DNA of 64,000 nucleotides from Crotalaria pallida (Eukaryota > Streptophyta > Magnoliopsida > Fabales > Fabaceae), in assembly GCA_037953625.1 (NCBI GenBank), contig CM075651.1, forward strand, positions 66,140,501 through 66,204,500, read 5' to 3'. This document shows, in pieces, positions 11,417 through 22,261 of the stretch. A program made the translations under genes and the position numbers. The number at the start of each line of letters is the position of its first letter. Position 1 is the first letter of the stretch. The notes under the pieces are model-generated. The model was not told the DNA's origin, did not search any database, and was given only the letters and a program-made list of their open reading frames with translations.

Positions 11417-12104
11417 TGAATCTGAAAAATAAAAAGTTAAGTTTTTGAATACCATTGATGTGGTTTTACCCAACCTAAGTTTTTAAAGACATGTTTTGAG
11501 AAAATTCAAAGGAGAATTTTTATGTCAAAGATTTTGCCTCAAATAAGTCATTGAAAATAGAAATTGGAATATTTCTAAATCACATTAATTAATGTAAAGA
11601 TAAAACCAACCCTGATGTTTGTGCATACATGTAGACTGGAAGTCTGGTTGGTAGGAACGTTTATCATATTCTGGGAATATGAGGAGGGTACTCCGGGAGT
11701 ACCAAATTATAACCTACTTGATGACACATTATAGATATGTGGCCAGTGTCCGGGACCTGGTTTTTATGCGTTCTGGGAACGTATGCGTTCTGGGAACGTG
11801 GTGCACACTCCGGGAGTGATGCTTATTATCCAAGTATGGTTCGGCATTACGTTCTGGGAACGAATGTCGGTGTTCCGGGAACACAAGGGTGTATTGGATG
11901 GACGTCCAAGATGGACTTTAGAGGCCTCAGTTGTGGATAGAAAATCATACATCATGCCACTTGCATTATAAGAGTTATAATGTTGAAAACTGGTGTGCTC
12001 ATATGTATTTGCATTATGATCTGTCCATGATATATTTGTGATTGTAAATTTTAGTCTTTATCAATTATGTATTAGTGTATACTTACTCCCTGTGCCCTGT
12101 TTAG
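10369..12104 (+). other. Putative LTR intron
   Basis: Donor TTTGGTAAGTACAG and acceptor CCCTGTTTAG bracket 1.73 kb, and the longest ORF of the LTR begins four bases after the acceptor. The arrangement matches the donor/acceptor pairs in the other LTRs. Splicing is not shown by sequence alone. Confidence 0.5.
11640..11900. repeat. Block of CCGGGA / TTCTGGGAACG repeats
   Basis: Short degenerate units such as ACTCCGGGAGT, GTTCTGGGAACG and TTCCGGGAACA repeat about ten times. Several are imperfect palindromes of the form TTCnnGGGAA. It occupies the same place in the putative intron as the GC-rich blocks of other LTRs. Confidence 0.75.
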
Positions 12105-12107
12105 GTG

Positions 12108-12581
12108 ATGGCCAGATACCTAGCTTGCATCGAGATACGCCCTATCCCTAGCGGTATATGGACGTATGAGGAGCACCGCGCCACTTTTGAGGGGGAGGTA
12201 GAGATCACTCTCTACCACCCTAACCCTCTGGTGCGGGTGCGACCTCGTCGATTTAGGATCCCATTAGTCTATACTATGCTTGTTCCACCTTTTTATACAT
12301 ATAGAGGACCACCCCCGGCTCGACCTATGCGTCGTTTCCATAGTTTTCGTTTTAGAGCTGCCACTCGTTCTCATCCTTCCTCCCATAGAGTTGTCACTGA
12401 GGAGACTCCTTCTCCTGGTCCGATTGATTATGATAGGACTGCTTCTGCAGATCCTAGACCCAGTGGAGGGGTTTCTACACAGTCGGGCGAGGTCGAGGAG
12501 GACCCTGTGGAGGATGAGAGCGAGGAGGAGGTGCATGTCGAGCCGACTGTTTCTGCGAGAGGTGGACCCGCTGGTTCATAG
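12108..12581 (+). CDS. Hypothetical LTR-resident protein, about 157 aa
   Basis: An ATG-to-TAG frame lying wholly inside a solo LTR and starting at the first ATG after a splice-acceptor-like TTTAG. An N-terminal part of about 65 residues has alternating hydrophobic and charged residues. An Arg/Pro-rich centre (around 65-95) follows, then a Pro/Ser/Asp/Glu-rich acidic C-terminus. No known domain, signal peptide or membrane segment is recognisable. The frame is clearly more GC-rich than the LTR around it and has no internal stop, which hints at past selection. It is the best candidate for a protein encoded by an LTR second exon. A chance open frame in a GC-rich patch remains possible. Confidence 0.45.
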   Translation: MARYLACIEIRPIPSGIWTYEEHRATFEGEVEITLYHPNPLVRVRPRRFRIPLVYTMLVPPFYTYRGPPPARPMRRFHSFRFRAATRSHPSSHRVVTEETPSPGPIDYDRTASADPRPSGGVSTQSGEVEEDPVEDESEEEVHVEPTVSARGGPAGS

Positions 12582-12841
12582 GAGTCTGTCTGCATAGCCT
12601 AGATGTTTTGGATCCTAGATCCTAGGGATAGAGCTGTGGAGGATCTGAGGAGCTGCTGAGGACACGGATGACTTGCTCTGGGACTTCTATTTTGGATTAT
12701 GTTATATATTGTATATATTGAGAGGTCTTGGAGTGAGCTTTTAGTTTATGCAGCTAGTCTGTATATGTTTCATCAAAACTTGCTATCTCGACTTTTTATC
12801 ACTTGCTATTGTCAGTACTGATGGGGTGTATGTTATGACTT

Positions 12842-12843
<2 letters not shown>

Positions 12844-12884
<41 letters not shown>
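12844..12884. repeat. (TA)n microsatellite
   Basis: About 20 TA units near the 3' end of the solo LTR. Confidence 0.95.
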
Positions 12885-12887
<3 letters not shown>

Positions 12888-13258
12888 TTTCTTTACCTCA
12901 GCAGTGCCCCATAAGTATTATTTTTACTTCCGCGAACTCTGATTTCTATTTAAAAAGGATTCGGCGATAAGTTTATGTTTTTGGTGTATTCAAAACCACT
13001 CGAGAGGCAAATGATATATTTTAATGATAACTTCAAATAATGTTTTCTACAAATAAGGAAATGTTATCTCGGGAGTCTTTTCGAAGCTAAGATATTATAA
13101 AGCCGAATTCAAAAACTGGTTTATATTACAAAAGGTTTATGTACGAGCAAGTATAAGTTTCAAAAATGAAAAATTTTCTAGTCCTAATTTTGATAGCAAG
13201 TATTCAACTATTGGAAATATTAATTATTTTCAAGTTAAAAAGAGAGCCTCACAAATTT

Positions 13259-13604
13259 CACTTTTAAGCATCTTATAACAACTACCATTTCCAGACTACT
13301 CATACAGCATGAATTAGAAGTATTCTTCTTTGATGCAACATTTAAATCAATCCAAGCAGTAAACAAAATTTGCATAATCATATTATAAACACATATACTC
13401 AATTAGAATATAAACTAAAGTATTCAAAGTTCAAAATAATTTTTCTCTACCTTCAATGAAATTAAATCACAGACTATAAATTGTACACAGAAAATTCACT
13501 TTTAAATATCAGTACATTCATATAATACATCCAAACTTCTACTACATAACATCACCTATTTTATCACATCATCACAATTTTCTACACTTAATCAAATCAC
13601 ATAG

Positions 13605-13644
<40 letters not shown>

Positions 13645-15009
13645 CAGCTTAGACTTTTAATTCCCAAAAATCATTTTTCTTTCAAACAGTTAATCAGAAA
13701 AATATGCCACTTTTTCCTATAGCTTAAATACATACTCTACTATAAAAATATCCCAAAGTTTGACTTATATACACAAAATAAACTTGCTGGACAGCCACAC
13801 AAACAAATTGCATTTACTCACAATTTCATCATAATTAAAGTTCTAACACCTATATACAAAGAACTAAGAATTATAACTCAAAAAAAAAATCCATACTTAG
13901 AAAAATAGTTACATTTTCTAATTTATATCAAGTCTGGACAGCTACTTGATTTTCCAAAAAATTAATAATCTCATTCATTTAAAAACTTTCTTTTTCACAC
14001 TATAAACTACACTAAACACATAGGCACATAAGCATATTATAATCACACATAAAAATATCATTTTAAATTCATATATCCTCATGCCCATAAAATTTTCCAG
14101 AATATAAATAAATTCCCAAAATTATTAACTTTTATAAAAATCATTTCTTCAATTGTTATTTCATGAAATCACTTCAAGAATTTAAGATATACACACCACA
14201 TAATTACATATATACTTAGAAAAATTACAACAACATACCTACCCTATATAAATAATAATTTCGGCCATATCATCATGATAAAAACAGTAACCAAAATTAT
14301 TTTCACATAATCAATCATTTGATCCTTATAATCAGTTTTTAACTATTAAGAACAAAGAATCACTCATGCACATAAACATCCAACAATTATACAAATTTTA
14401 TTTTTTTTGTTTACCCATATACCTCACGGTTTATATAGTGAGTAAAATAATTTTTTTCCAAATTTCCAAATCAAGTTTTGTTTATTAATCAAAGGACCAT
14501 TTCTCTTTAAAATTTCATGACTAAACCTCAAACAATCATTATCAAAATTTCAAAAATCACTTAAACATTTTTATATGATTGCAAATCAAATTTTCCATGC
14601 CCTTATTTCTTTCTAAGAAAATTCGTCCATCATAAGGAAATAAAAAGGGGAAACTTTGTTTCTTTAAACCACTTTATAAGTCCCTTTTTAATCCTTATTC
14701 ATATGAACATGAACAAAGTTCACAAATACTTAAAAACTTGCATTTTAGAATTTATGAAATAGGAATAGTTTTAAGAACATAACTTCACTGTTAGAAGGAG
14801 ATTTCTCAAGAATGAAAACTAAAACAAAATCAGAAGAATAGACTATCAGTTAATAGGAATACCTTTCTCTTAAGCAAAGAAAAAATGAAAAAGACTTCTC
14901 TGATACTCCTCTCTTCCTCATGCCTCCTTATGCTAGTTGTTAGGGTTCTTCACTTTTTTTTTCTTAGGTTTTGGTTGAGTGCAGGAGGTAACTAAGGCTT
15001 TGGAAAGCT
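13259..15009. other. AT-rich non-coding LTR interior
   Basis: Continuation of the minus-strand LTR. It holds an (AT)n tract at 13609-13641 and no frame of note. On the minus strand a possible donor (AAAGGTATTCC) lies near 14857-14867. Confidence 0.5.
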
Positions 15010-15212
15010 CTTATTTATAGGATAAATTTTAGGTCTTCTCATCCTTTCTTGGATGATTCACACGACTAAGAGGGAGTAATCTATCCCTAGGAATTTGTTT
15101 TTTTGGCACTTAATGATAATCTAGAAAATTCCCTTTCAATTATTCCTAGTCTACAAGTTCCATGCACTTCTTAATTCCCAAAATAAGCACATGATGGAAA
15201 TCAGAATACTTC

Positions 15213-15224
15213 CCCCCCCCCCCC
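15213..15224. repeat. Poly-C tract
   Basis: A run of about a dozen C residues in otherwise AT-rich sequence. Confidence 0.9.
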
Positions 15225-15555
15225 ATGCCCCTTAATCTGGACGGTGCATTCATGCACAAATAGGGAGAAAATTTTTGCATTCAACCTTGATTTAAGCCAC
15301 CACACTTTCCACCAATCACCTAATTTCTTCTAATTTAAAAAAAACAATAAAATGAAGTAAAAATAAAATTTTGGATGGTGGAACAATAGAAAACTTCAGA
15401 AATGTATTTTTGTTTTTAAAATAAAATACACTTGAGTCAAGAGGTCATTAATTGCTTCTTTAAATAACATTTTCAAGTTATAGAACACATAATTCGTACT
15501 GTATTGTCTCATCAGTAAAAATTCGAAAAATCAAAAATTAAATTCAAAACGTTAC

Positions 15556-16000
15556 ATTTTCATAATCTAGATTTCGATACGATTGTTTTGACATACTATT
15601 TGTAATTTTTGGACTTACGGTTTGAAAGTTATGAATTTTTGAAGTCCTAAGATCATTTCCTTCAAAAATACACTTCATAAGCTTTCAAACAAATTTATAA
15701 TTTAAAAAAATACGAAAATATATTTTATCAGGATGGTGTAGTCAATCAGGGATTTAAAAATATATTTTCTATTCACATAAAAGTATTTTTTTGAGTCAAA
15801 GAGTCATTAAATGCATTAAAACCACATCTTCACACTTAAAGCTCAAAAATTCGTTCAGTGTTGTAGCAGTGATAAAATTTCGAAAACTCCAAAATAAAAA
15901 TCAAAAGTTTTCATTTTCATAATCTACATTTCGATATGGTCGTTTTGATATATCATTTGTAATTTTTCGACGTACGGTTTAAAAGATATGAATTTCTGAA
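15556..16000 (-). repeat. Duplicated U3 block
   Basis: Two diverged copies of about 90 bp (15556-15645 and 15908-15998) share TTTCGATA, TTTGTAATTTTT and CTTACGGTTT or CGTACGGTTT. A related block occurs around 1800-1895 in the other minus-strand LTR. It lies upstream of the TATA box in LTR sense. Confidence 0.65.
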
Positions 16001-16150
16001 GATAGAACACCTTAATCTTTCAAAAGCATTTCATTTTCTAAGATCATTTAAATCAACTACTATACCTTAAAATATTTCATTCTAAGAATATAATTAAAAT
16101 ACATTATAGAAAACATTGGTATGCATATGTATATAATATATATATACCAC

Positions 16151-16154
<4 letters not shown>

Positions 16155-16182
<28 letters not shown>
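16155..16182. repeat. (TA)n microsatellite
   Basis: About 14 TA units near the start (in LTR sense) of the minus-strand LTR. Confidence 0.95.
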
Positions 16183-16184
<2 letters not shown>

Positions 16185-16542
16185 CATACGATTTTAATTA
16201 AATTCAGGTATCACAATTTATCAAAAATCAAATATAATATTTTAAATTCAAATATAAATTCTCAAATAAATTGGGTAAAATTGTGGGTCTCACATAAGGG
16301 AGATTATATAGTTGTTATTCTATTTGTTTTGTTGGGTATTGGGCCATTCTATGAGTCTTTTTTGTACTTATGTGCTTTATGTGAGATTTGTATGTATATT
16401 TTGATGTAGATATTCAGCAGGATAGGCTTAGGCCATGTCTTTTGGGATTCGGGGTACTTTTGGGAGTAGTTTCACTTTCTTAGACTTGTTATATTTATCT
16501 GTTGAAGTATTTGCCCGGATGTATGTTATGGCATCATATCAT

Positions 16543-18337
16543 TGTTGAATCAAAGAGATTTTGATGATAACAAATGTCGTTACTCGGTGCTCGACCACTG
16601 TTCCAAACAGCTCGACTTGCTCAGATATGAAGTATCTCGGACATCAGCCACGACAATAAAATCAGCTCAGTATGAGGATCTCTGATCTCGTCTACCGACG
16701 AAAACTATTGGATCCGATCAGTATGATGAAAAGAGTCAAAATTTCCGAGAAGCGCTCGGTGCTCTTAGCATCCTTGCTCGGAAGACTAAGGATCGGTTTG
16801 ATGAAGTTGGAATAAATAAAGCGCAAGCTCTGACGCACTCGGAAGTGATCAATCTGAGCTATCGCTTAGAGTAAATCAGTCGGCCAGAAGATCAGCTCGG
16901 TTAAGCTCAGTTCAGATCTGTCGCTCAAGTCCCCAGGCTCGAACAGATGCCAAGATCATATGCCAAATGCAAGTAATCATCAAGCTCGGCACATAAGAGC
17001 TCTTGATCTCAAGGCATAGCCACTCGACAACAGAACAGCTCAGCAATGTTGCTCAGCATCAATCAACCCAGTTAAGTTGCTCGGCCATCTCACCCTCAAA
17101 GCTCAAATGAAGTCAAGCTCGACTTTACTGCTCATCATCTTCAACAAATCAACAGCACTATTCGACTTCACTCAACTTCAGCCTTCAACCTTTTAAAATT
17201 ATTTTAAGTGTTGGGTAGGTGTCTTAAGATTAAAGTCACGTGCTTTTCTAAGTTTAAATTTCAAATTGAGTTTAACCAATGGTTAAAGCGGGAATGACCA
17301 TTTATACTGTGTTTTGACATAATTATTTCTGTTGGAACGGAAACAACCTATGTTTCCCGTAGGTTCTCTTTCTCTCTCTTTTCTCAGAGATTAGAGAGGG
17401 AGTATATAAGAGGTTCCTCTCCAGCAGAAATAAAGAGACAAGAGAGACACACGATATTTGCAAGCCAGGACTAAAATTTTCAATCTTCTCTCTCAAATCA
17501 CAATGGTCTTTATTTTTCTGAAAAACAGAGAGTGAAAAACTTTCACACTTGAAACCTTGTTTCAATCTTCTCTGACATTCCCACTAAACCGTTTACTCTC
17601 TTGAATTCTAAACTTTCAAAAACAAAATCAGTGAGTGTTTAGATTGGAGCCAACCTCATCTCATCTCTGTACTCTGTTTTCGAAGCTGTTTCTTGTTGGT
17701 CAAGAAGCTTCGGTTGTGCAGTGCTAAACGTGGACTTCAGCAGAATCAATATCATATTGGGGTAGAGTTCGTGAGTTTGGTACACTCTCAAACGGGATAG
17801 GTTTATAGTGGGTCTATTGTAAATCCTGGGGTATTGCCTGGGTCGCTTGTAAAACCCGTGTATCCAATTTGATTTGATTAATTGAAAATCTCTCTAAGGT
17901 TGTAGAGAGAACTGGACGTAGCTCTCAAGTGGGTGAGAGTGAACCAGTATAAAAACTCTGGTGTCTCTTTTATTTTTGTGCTTGCTGCATTTTTGTTCTT
18001 TATTTTTCAAACTCTGATTTGGTGCTGTTTTAAATTTCTACCGAGCAGTTGATTGCCTAATTCGTGCTCACTGCCTTGAGTTCTTGCTCGTCACTTTTTA
18101 AGTTGTAAAAACCGAGCTACTAGTGTGCAACAGCTTGGTTAATAACTTAACCACTTCATTTATTGATTTGGTTAATCGATTAACCAGCGTCTGCTCGGCA
18201 GCAGCTCAGCATTCCGATCAAACAGACAAACAAAAAGTCAAGTGTTTTTCAACGATTTCGAAAAATCAATATACTTGCTTCAATCTCCTATTCACCTCCC
18301 CTCTACTCAATTGTTAGCCCCTTGTTGGTTTCCAACA
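16543..18337 (+). mobile_element. Sirevirus-like solo LTR (TSD ATCAT)
   Basis: The 1795-bp LTR starts TGTTGAATC and ends GGTTTCCAACA, flanked by a perfect TSD ATCAT at 16538-16542 and 18338-18342. A TATA box (TATATAAGAGG) is near 17403. A leader block with GTGGGTGAGAGTGAACCAG near 17930-17948 matches the LTRs of 30405-36255 and 38933-41668. It carries many GCTCGG/CAGCTCGG motifs between 16580 and 17150 and one TTAATCGATTAA palindrome about 150 bp from its end. No internal region is present. It sits in the 4946-18587 LTR. Confidence 0.8.
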
Positions 18338-18587
18338 ATCATGTGGCATGATATGGTCGAATATGATGTGATATGATATGATATGTTTGATTTGATGTCT
18401 GGAACTATCTGGAATATTTTTGACAGGTTTAACAGGTAAAAGATAAATTTTGGAAAGTCCATAAAACAAAGTAAACTCCGCCTAATTTTTCGGAGATTAT
18501 CATAATAAGTTTATGTTTAAAAAGAAATTTTCAAGCTCGTAATTTTAATAATGACTAATTAAGGATAATTAAAACTAGGGTGTTACA

Positions 18588-19654
18588 CTTTGTAAAGGCA
18601 ATATACAATTAATGTATTTTTATTTTTCCTATTTTCTTCTTGAAACTCTCATATAAACTTTAACACCATAACCAACTTTTTTCCTATTTTTCATGCCTCA
18701 CTTTTTTGGTGATAATACTTCTTCTTATTTTATTTATTGGTATAAGTTATAAATAATCATATTACATAAATCAAGTTATAGCTATCATTTCTTAATATTT
18801 AAACATAATATTAAGGGTTCGGTTCGATCTATACCGTGAGTATGGAAAAAGCTTTTTTGGCAGAGACAAAACTCACTTTGAGTGATCTCAATACTTTAGA
18901 AGGTATTAGTATTCGGCTATTTGCTAGAGGATACCCTTGGTACACAAAAAAAAAATATAATTCTAATTATATTTTGTATTTGTCAATAGTGGTTGTTTAA
19001 ACCTATGTAGTTTTTCCTAAAAAAAATGGTTACATAAATAAATGTCAGGAGTGTAATACACTCACGTGGTTGAAATCTTTAGAAAGATAATTTATGTTAT
19101 TTTTGGATTTTTTTGATCATGGATGCTTAAGTTTCGATTATTTTTTTTTTAGAAAATTTTGGTTGCATGAATGTTGGATGTGCATTTCTTTTTACGGGGT
19201 TGAAATTTTTGGGAAGATAATTCTAGTTCTTTTTTGGATTTTTCGACGATGATGATGACTATTTAGGTCTATGTAGATCTTAGCTTCTAAAAACTTTTGG
19301 TTTCATATTTGGATTTGTCAAAGATGGTTATTTAAGGTTGGGCTGGTTTTAGTGTGAAATTTTGATTTCAAAAAGGTTGAAGTTGCAATTATTTAACGAG
19401 GTTAAAATATTAGGGATAATTTTGATCTTTTTAGATCATTTGATGATGGTTCCATTGTTTAGGCCTAGGTTGGTTTTATTTTTAAAAATTGATTTTTGAT
19501 GATGTGTAATTTATTTATGGAGTTGAAATTTTTTAAAAAAAAAAACTAATTTTATCAATAATAATAATTTTCAAGAAATTTATTCACTCTAATTTATAGC
19601 ATGTTGTAAATATATCTTAAATCTATTTTACATCACTCACAATGCACAGGTACA
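18588..19654. repeat. Non-coding, with a degenerate repeat at 19060-19560
   Basis: Three or four diverged units of roughly 130-190 bp share GTTGAAATTTTTGGGAAGATAA, GGATTTTT, GATGATG and TTTAGGTCTATGT. 18588-19060 shows nothing recognisable. Confidence 0.5.
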
Positions 19655-20284
19655 AATACTAGTTTAGAAAACTTGCATTATCTTTTTCAACATCTCTTAA
19701 TCTCTTAATTTGTACGCTACACTTATTGAAAAGATTAATTGTTTGGGAGATGTTATTTTCACTATTCCATAATATATCCTTTTTCAAGGAAAGTTGTGTA
19801 AGCTACTAGTTTATGTTTTTTTAGGAACAAAGGGAGAAAGCACAATTTTTGGGATATTAAAAATCTAAAGGAGTACTTAAAAAAAATAGTTCGTGATAAT
19901 AAGTATTTGTAAAAGATATTTTAAACATTTTTCCCTTGATATGGTAACTCTCGGACATGTATTGCTCTAGCTAGTGAGTTTGTCGAGAAGTTGGTTGTGG
20001 CTAATTTCACCACAAATTTGAATAGCTGCTTGACTAGACAACTTCATATGCCATCAACCAAAGTGATTGATATCCTCACTCTCTTAAACGGATTTACAAA
20101 GTTCATACGTACGATTGCATGGTGCCTACATTGTCGATGCTTGCATAAGAAAGTAGCATGTCAAAATTAGATGGATGCATTGTCAATTTATGATGCATTA
20201 AAAGTGGTATCTTTTAACATGCATGGTAGCGGTGTTGTATTTAGTTTCGACCATTTCGTATTGTCAAGCTTGCAATATGCTAAT

Positions 20285-21345
20285 TAGGGGTGGAAACAGG
20301 CCAGACCGGCCTACAGGGGCCTATAACAGGCCTAATAATAGGCCAGGCTCAGGCCAGACTTTTTTTGTAAACAGGTCAGGCTCAGGCTATTTAAAAAGCC
20401 TATATAGTCTAAACAGGTCAGGCCTAGGCCATGTAAAAAGCCTATTTAGCTTAATAGGCCGGCCTATATAATTTTTATTATTATTAATTTCATATGTAAT
20501 TTAAAAATAAAAAATACAATAAATAAAAAACTTAATATGCACAATTATTAAAAGGGGATGGAAACAAGTCCCACATTGCTAATATGAATTCACATGCATT
20601 CACTTTGTGCAAGTATGCAAGTCATCCTATAGGAGGCTTAATATAATGCAAAATATGCAACTATGCAGGCAACTTACATGATGTGTGACTTAATAATATT
20701 GATGTGCACTTTGCTTGTCTTGTGTTGGTCAAGCTTGGACTTGGGAAATACAAGTCCCACATCTTTTATTCATGGAGCACAACATGAGAATGTAAGCTAT
20801 AAAATGGGAATGCAAGTCCCACATCTTTTATTCATGGAGCACAACATGGGAATATAAGCTATAAAATGGGAATGCAAGTCCCACAAAATGGGAATGCAAG
20901 TCCCACATCTTTTATTCATAGAGCACAACATGGGAATGTAAGCTATAAAATGGGAATGCAAGTCCCAAATCTTTTATTCATGGAGCACAACATGTTCTTT
21001 AAGCTATAAAATGTTACTTTGCCAAGTCATGTTGTGTTGAACCATAAGATCACCGGTTTTGAGTGATTTTTTCGGTTCTCATCAATTTTGCTTGGACCAT
21101 TACCGATTCATTGAATAGGCCAAAGTTTTAGCAATATATAGGCTTGTTGGCCTATTTAAAAAATTTCAAAGTATATAGGCTTTTTAATAGGCTTATAGGC
21201 CAGTTCAGGCTTTTGCATAGGCCAGGCTCAGGCTTGAAAAATTTATTTAAATAGGCTAACAGGCCAGGCCAGGCCCGAATAATTTATATAAGCCAAGCCT
21301 GGTTAAGGCCAAAGCCTGGTCTGGCCTGACCTGTTTCCACCCCTA
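20285..21345. mobile_element. Non-autonomous hAT element (8-bp TSD)
   Basis: Terminal inverted repeats TAGGGGTGGAAACAGG and CCTGTTTCCACCCCTA bound 1061 bp, with an 8-bp TSD ATGCTAAT at 20277-20284 and 21346-21353. The empty site is preserved in the second NPF copy (around 23750), which confirms the insertion. Both subterminal regions are dense in AGGCC/GGCCT motifs, typical of hAT transposase-binding regions. No transposase frame is present. The centre carries a tandem repeat. Confidence 0.9.
20745..21010. repeat. Tandem repeat inside the hAT element
   Basis: About four units of 60-80 bp contain GCAAGTCCCACATCTTTTATT, GGAGCACAACATG and AAGCTATAAAATG. One unit is partial. Confidence 0.9.
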
Positions 21346-21453
21346 ATGCTAATAACTCATGAAGAGGATAATGTCTTATTTTTATGTTACTTTCTTCATT
21401 AAATCTTTGTTATTGTTTATGACTAATTCAAAGAAACAATTAAAGCAAAGAAT

Positions 21454-22093
21454 ATAGATGAACAAAATCTCTTTTAATTATACAAGTTGATGAGTACTGA
21501 ATTTCACGGAGGACAGTCACGGTTAGTTTTGCAAGATTCTCTTGAACTAATTTTTGCTCGTTAATCCTTAACTTCAAACTTTAAACTTGAGAGTGAAATT
21601 CAATATCTTATCAACTTGTAAATATTTAAAGCAAAGAATAAAACTAATTAACGCAATTATTATTGATATGAGCAAGATAGTTCTTATATTATCGAGTGTT
21701 TGGTGCATGACAAATAACGTAACTATGGCATTGATAAGATGGTGATGGTGATGGTGATACTAGCGTGATGATGATGGTGGCAATAATACTGTGTGAGGGT
21801 ATGAGGAAAAAAACTGCATTATCATATTATGCTCCTTTTTAACTTAGCTTTTTTTATAGGATAAAAAATACATTAAGCATATTTAATAAGATAGGCTAGT
21901 AAAATAATACGATCTTATTCTATCGATTCACCAAATTCTGAATAATAATAATAAAAAAAAGGACTACTATATCAACATAGTAGTCCTTTTTTTTTATTAT
22001 TATATTAAAAAAACTGACATGGTCACATACCCACATTTAAAACAAATATTGTAATTGATTATTTGGTCTGGTGCGTAAATAATAAGTACCAAT
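21454..22093. other. Non-coding spacer
   Basis: Spacer between the two NPF relics. It contains a GATGGT microsatellite near 21738-21775 and the hairpin at 21941-22006. Nothing else is recognisable. Confidence 0.5.
21941..22006. repeat. Near-perfect inverted repeat
   Basis: Two arms of about 29 bp, each built of an AAT/ATT run, an A8/T9 run and AGGACTACTAT or its complement, flank a 6-base spacer. The folded transcript would be a long hairpin. It lies about 90 bp upstream of the Cassandra-like LTR and may be a tiny foldback MITE. Confidence 0.8.
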
Positions 22094-22261
22094 TGGAAGA
22101 CTCGGGCTGACGTTGGCGGGGAGTGATCGCTGGTGCAAGAGACACAAACAAGGAGCAGCTCCTTACAGGCTTCTAAGGGAGGGTACATGAATGAACCAAC
22201 ACATCGGAATGTGAGGGTGATCTTGAGACTGTGTAGGAGTTGAACTACATAGTACAGGAAG

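Larger units (their letters stand above)
9656..13253 (+). mobile_element. Solo LTR of a TAACCGGTTA family (TSD AATTT)
   Basis: The 3598-bp LTR starts TGTAACACCCC and ends GAGCCTCACA. A perfect 5-bp TSD AATTT flanks it at 9651-9655 and 13254-13258, and no second LTR or internal region exists, so it is a solo LTR. Visible parts are three pairs of TAACCGGTTA palindromes, a TATA-like TCTATAAATTG near 10080, a strong donor TTTGGTAAGTA (GT at 10369), a repeat block at 11640-11900, an acceptor at 12103-12104 and a 158-codon ORF directly after it. Confidence 0.8.
7052..16294 (-). mobile_element. Long minus-strand LTR or LTR fragment, split by a solo LTR
   Basis: Read on the minus strand, it starts TGTGAGACCC at 16294 and ends GGGGTGTTACA at 7052. 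Its own sequence is 13259-16294 plus 7052-9655, about 5.6 kb. A TATA box (CCTATAAATAAG) lies at 15010-15021, about 1.3 kb into the LTR. The flanks TACTC (left) and TAAGG (right) do not match, so either the TSD was lost or this is a recombinant of two elements. The site of entry is exon 2 of the 4946-18587 LTR. Confidence 0.45.
4946..18587 (+). mobile_element. Tekay-like solo LTR, split by two insertions
   Basis: The LTR starts TGTAACATCC at 4946 and ends TGTTACA at 18587. Flanks CTTTC (4941-4945) and CTTTG (18588-18592) look like a 5-bp TSD with one change. Its own sequence is 4946-7051, 16295-16542 and 18343-18587, about 2.6 kb. Visible modules are a U3 inverted repeat near 5113-5205, ATCGAT palindromes near 5243-5305, a donor at 5876, GC-rich repeats at 6256-6690, an acceptor at 7004-7005 and the AAACTCCG block at 18472-18482. 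No second LTR or internal region follows, so it is best read as a solo LTR. Confidence 0.65.
19655..21453 (+). pseudogene. NPF/PTR-transporter exon relic, copy 1, split by hAT
   Basis: Copy 1 (19655-20284 plus 21354-21453) is a diverged duplicate of 23045-23865. The coding core at about 19965-20153 matches the exon of plant nitrate/peptide transporters (NPF) that spans the FAEKLVV, LTRQLHMP and PLLGAYI region, the first and second membrane helices. A few extra bases near 20107-20116 shift the frame before the LLGAYI segment. No upstream or downstream NPF exons are found, so this is a single-exon relic. The hAT element at 20285-21345 lies downstream of the coding core. Confidence 0.65.
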
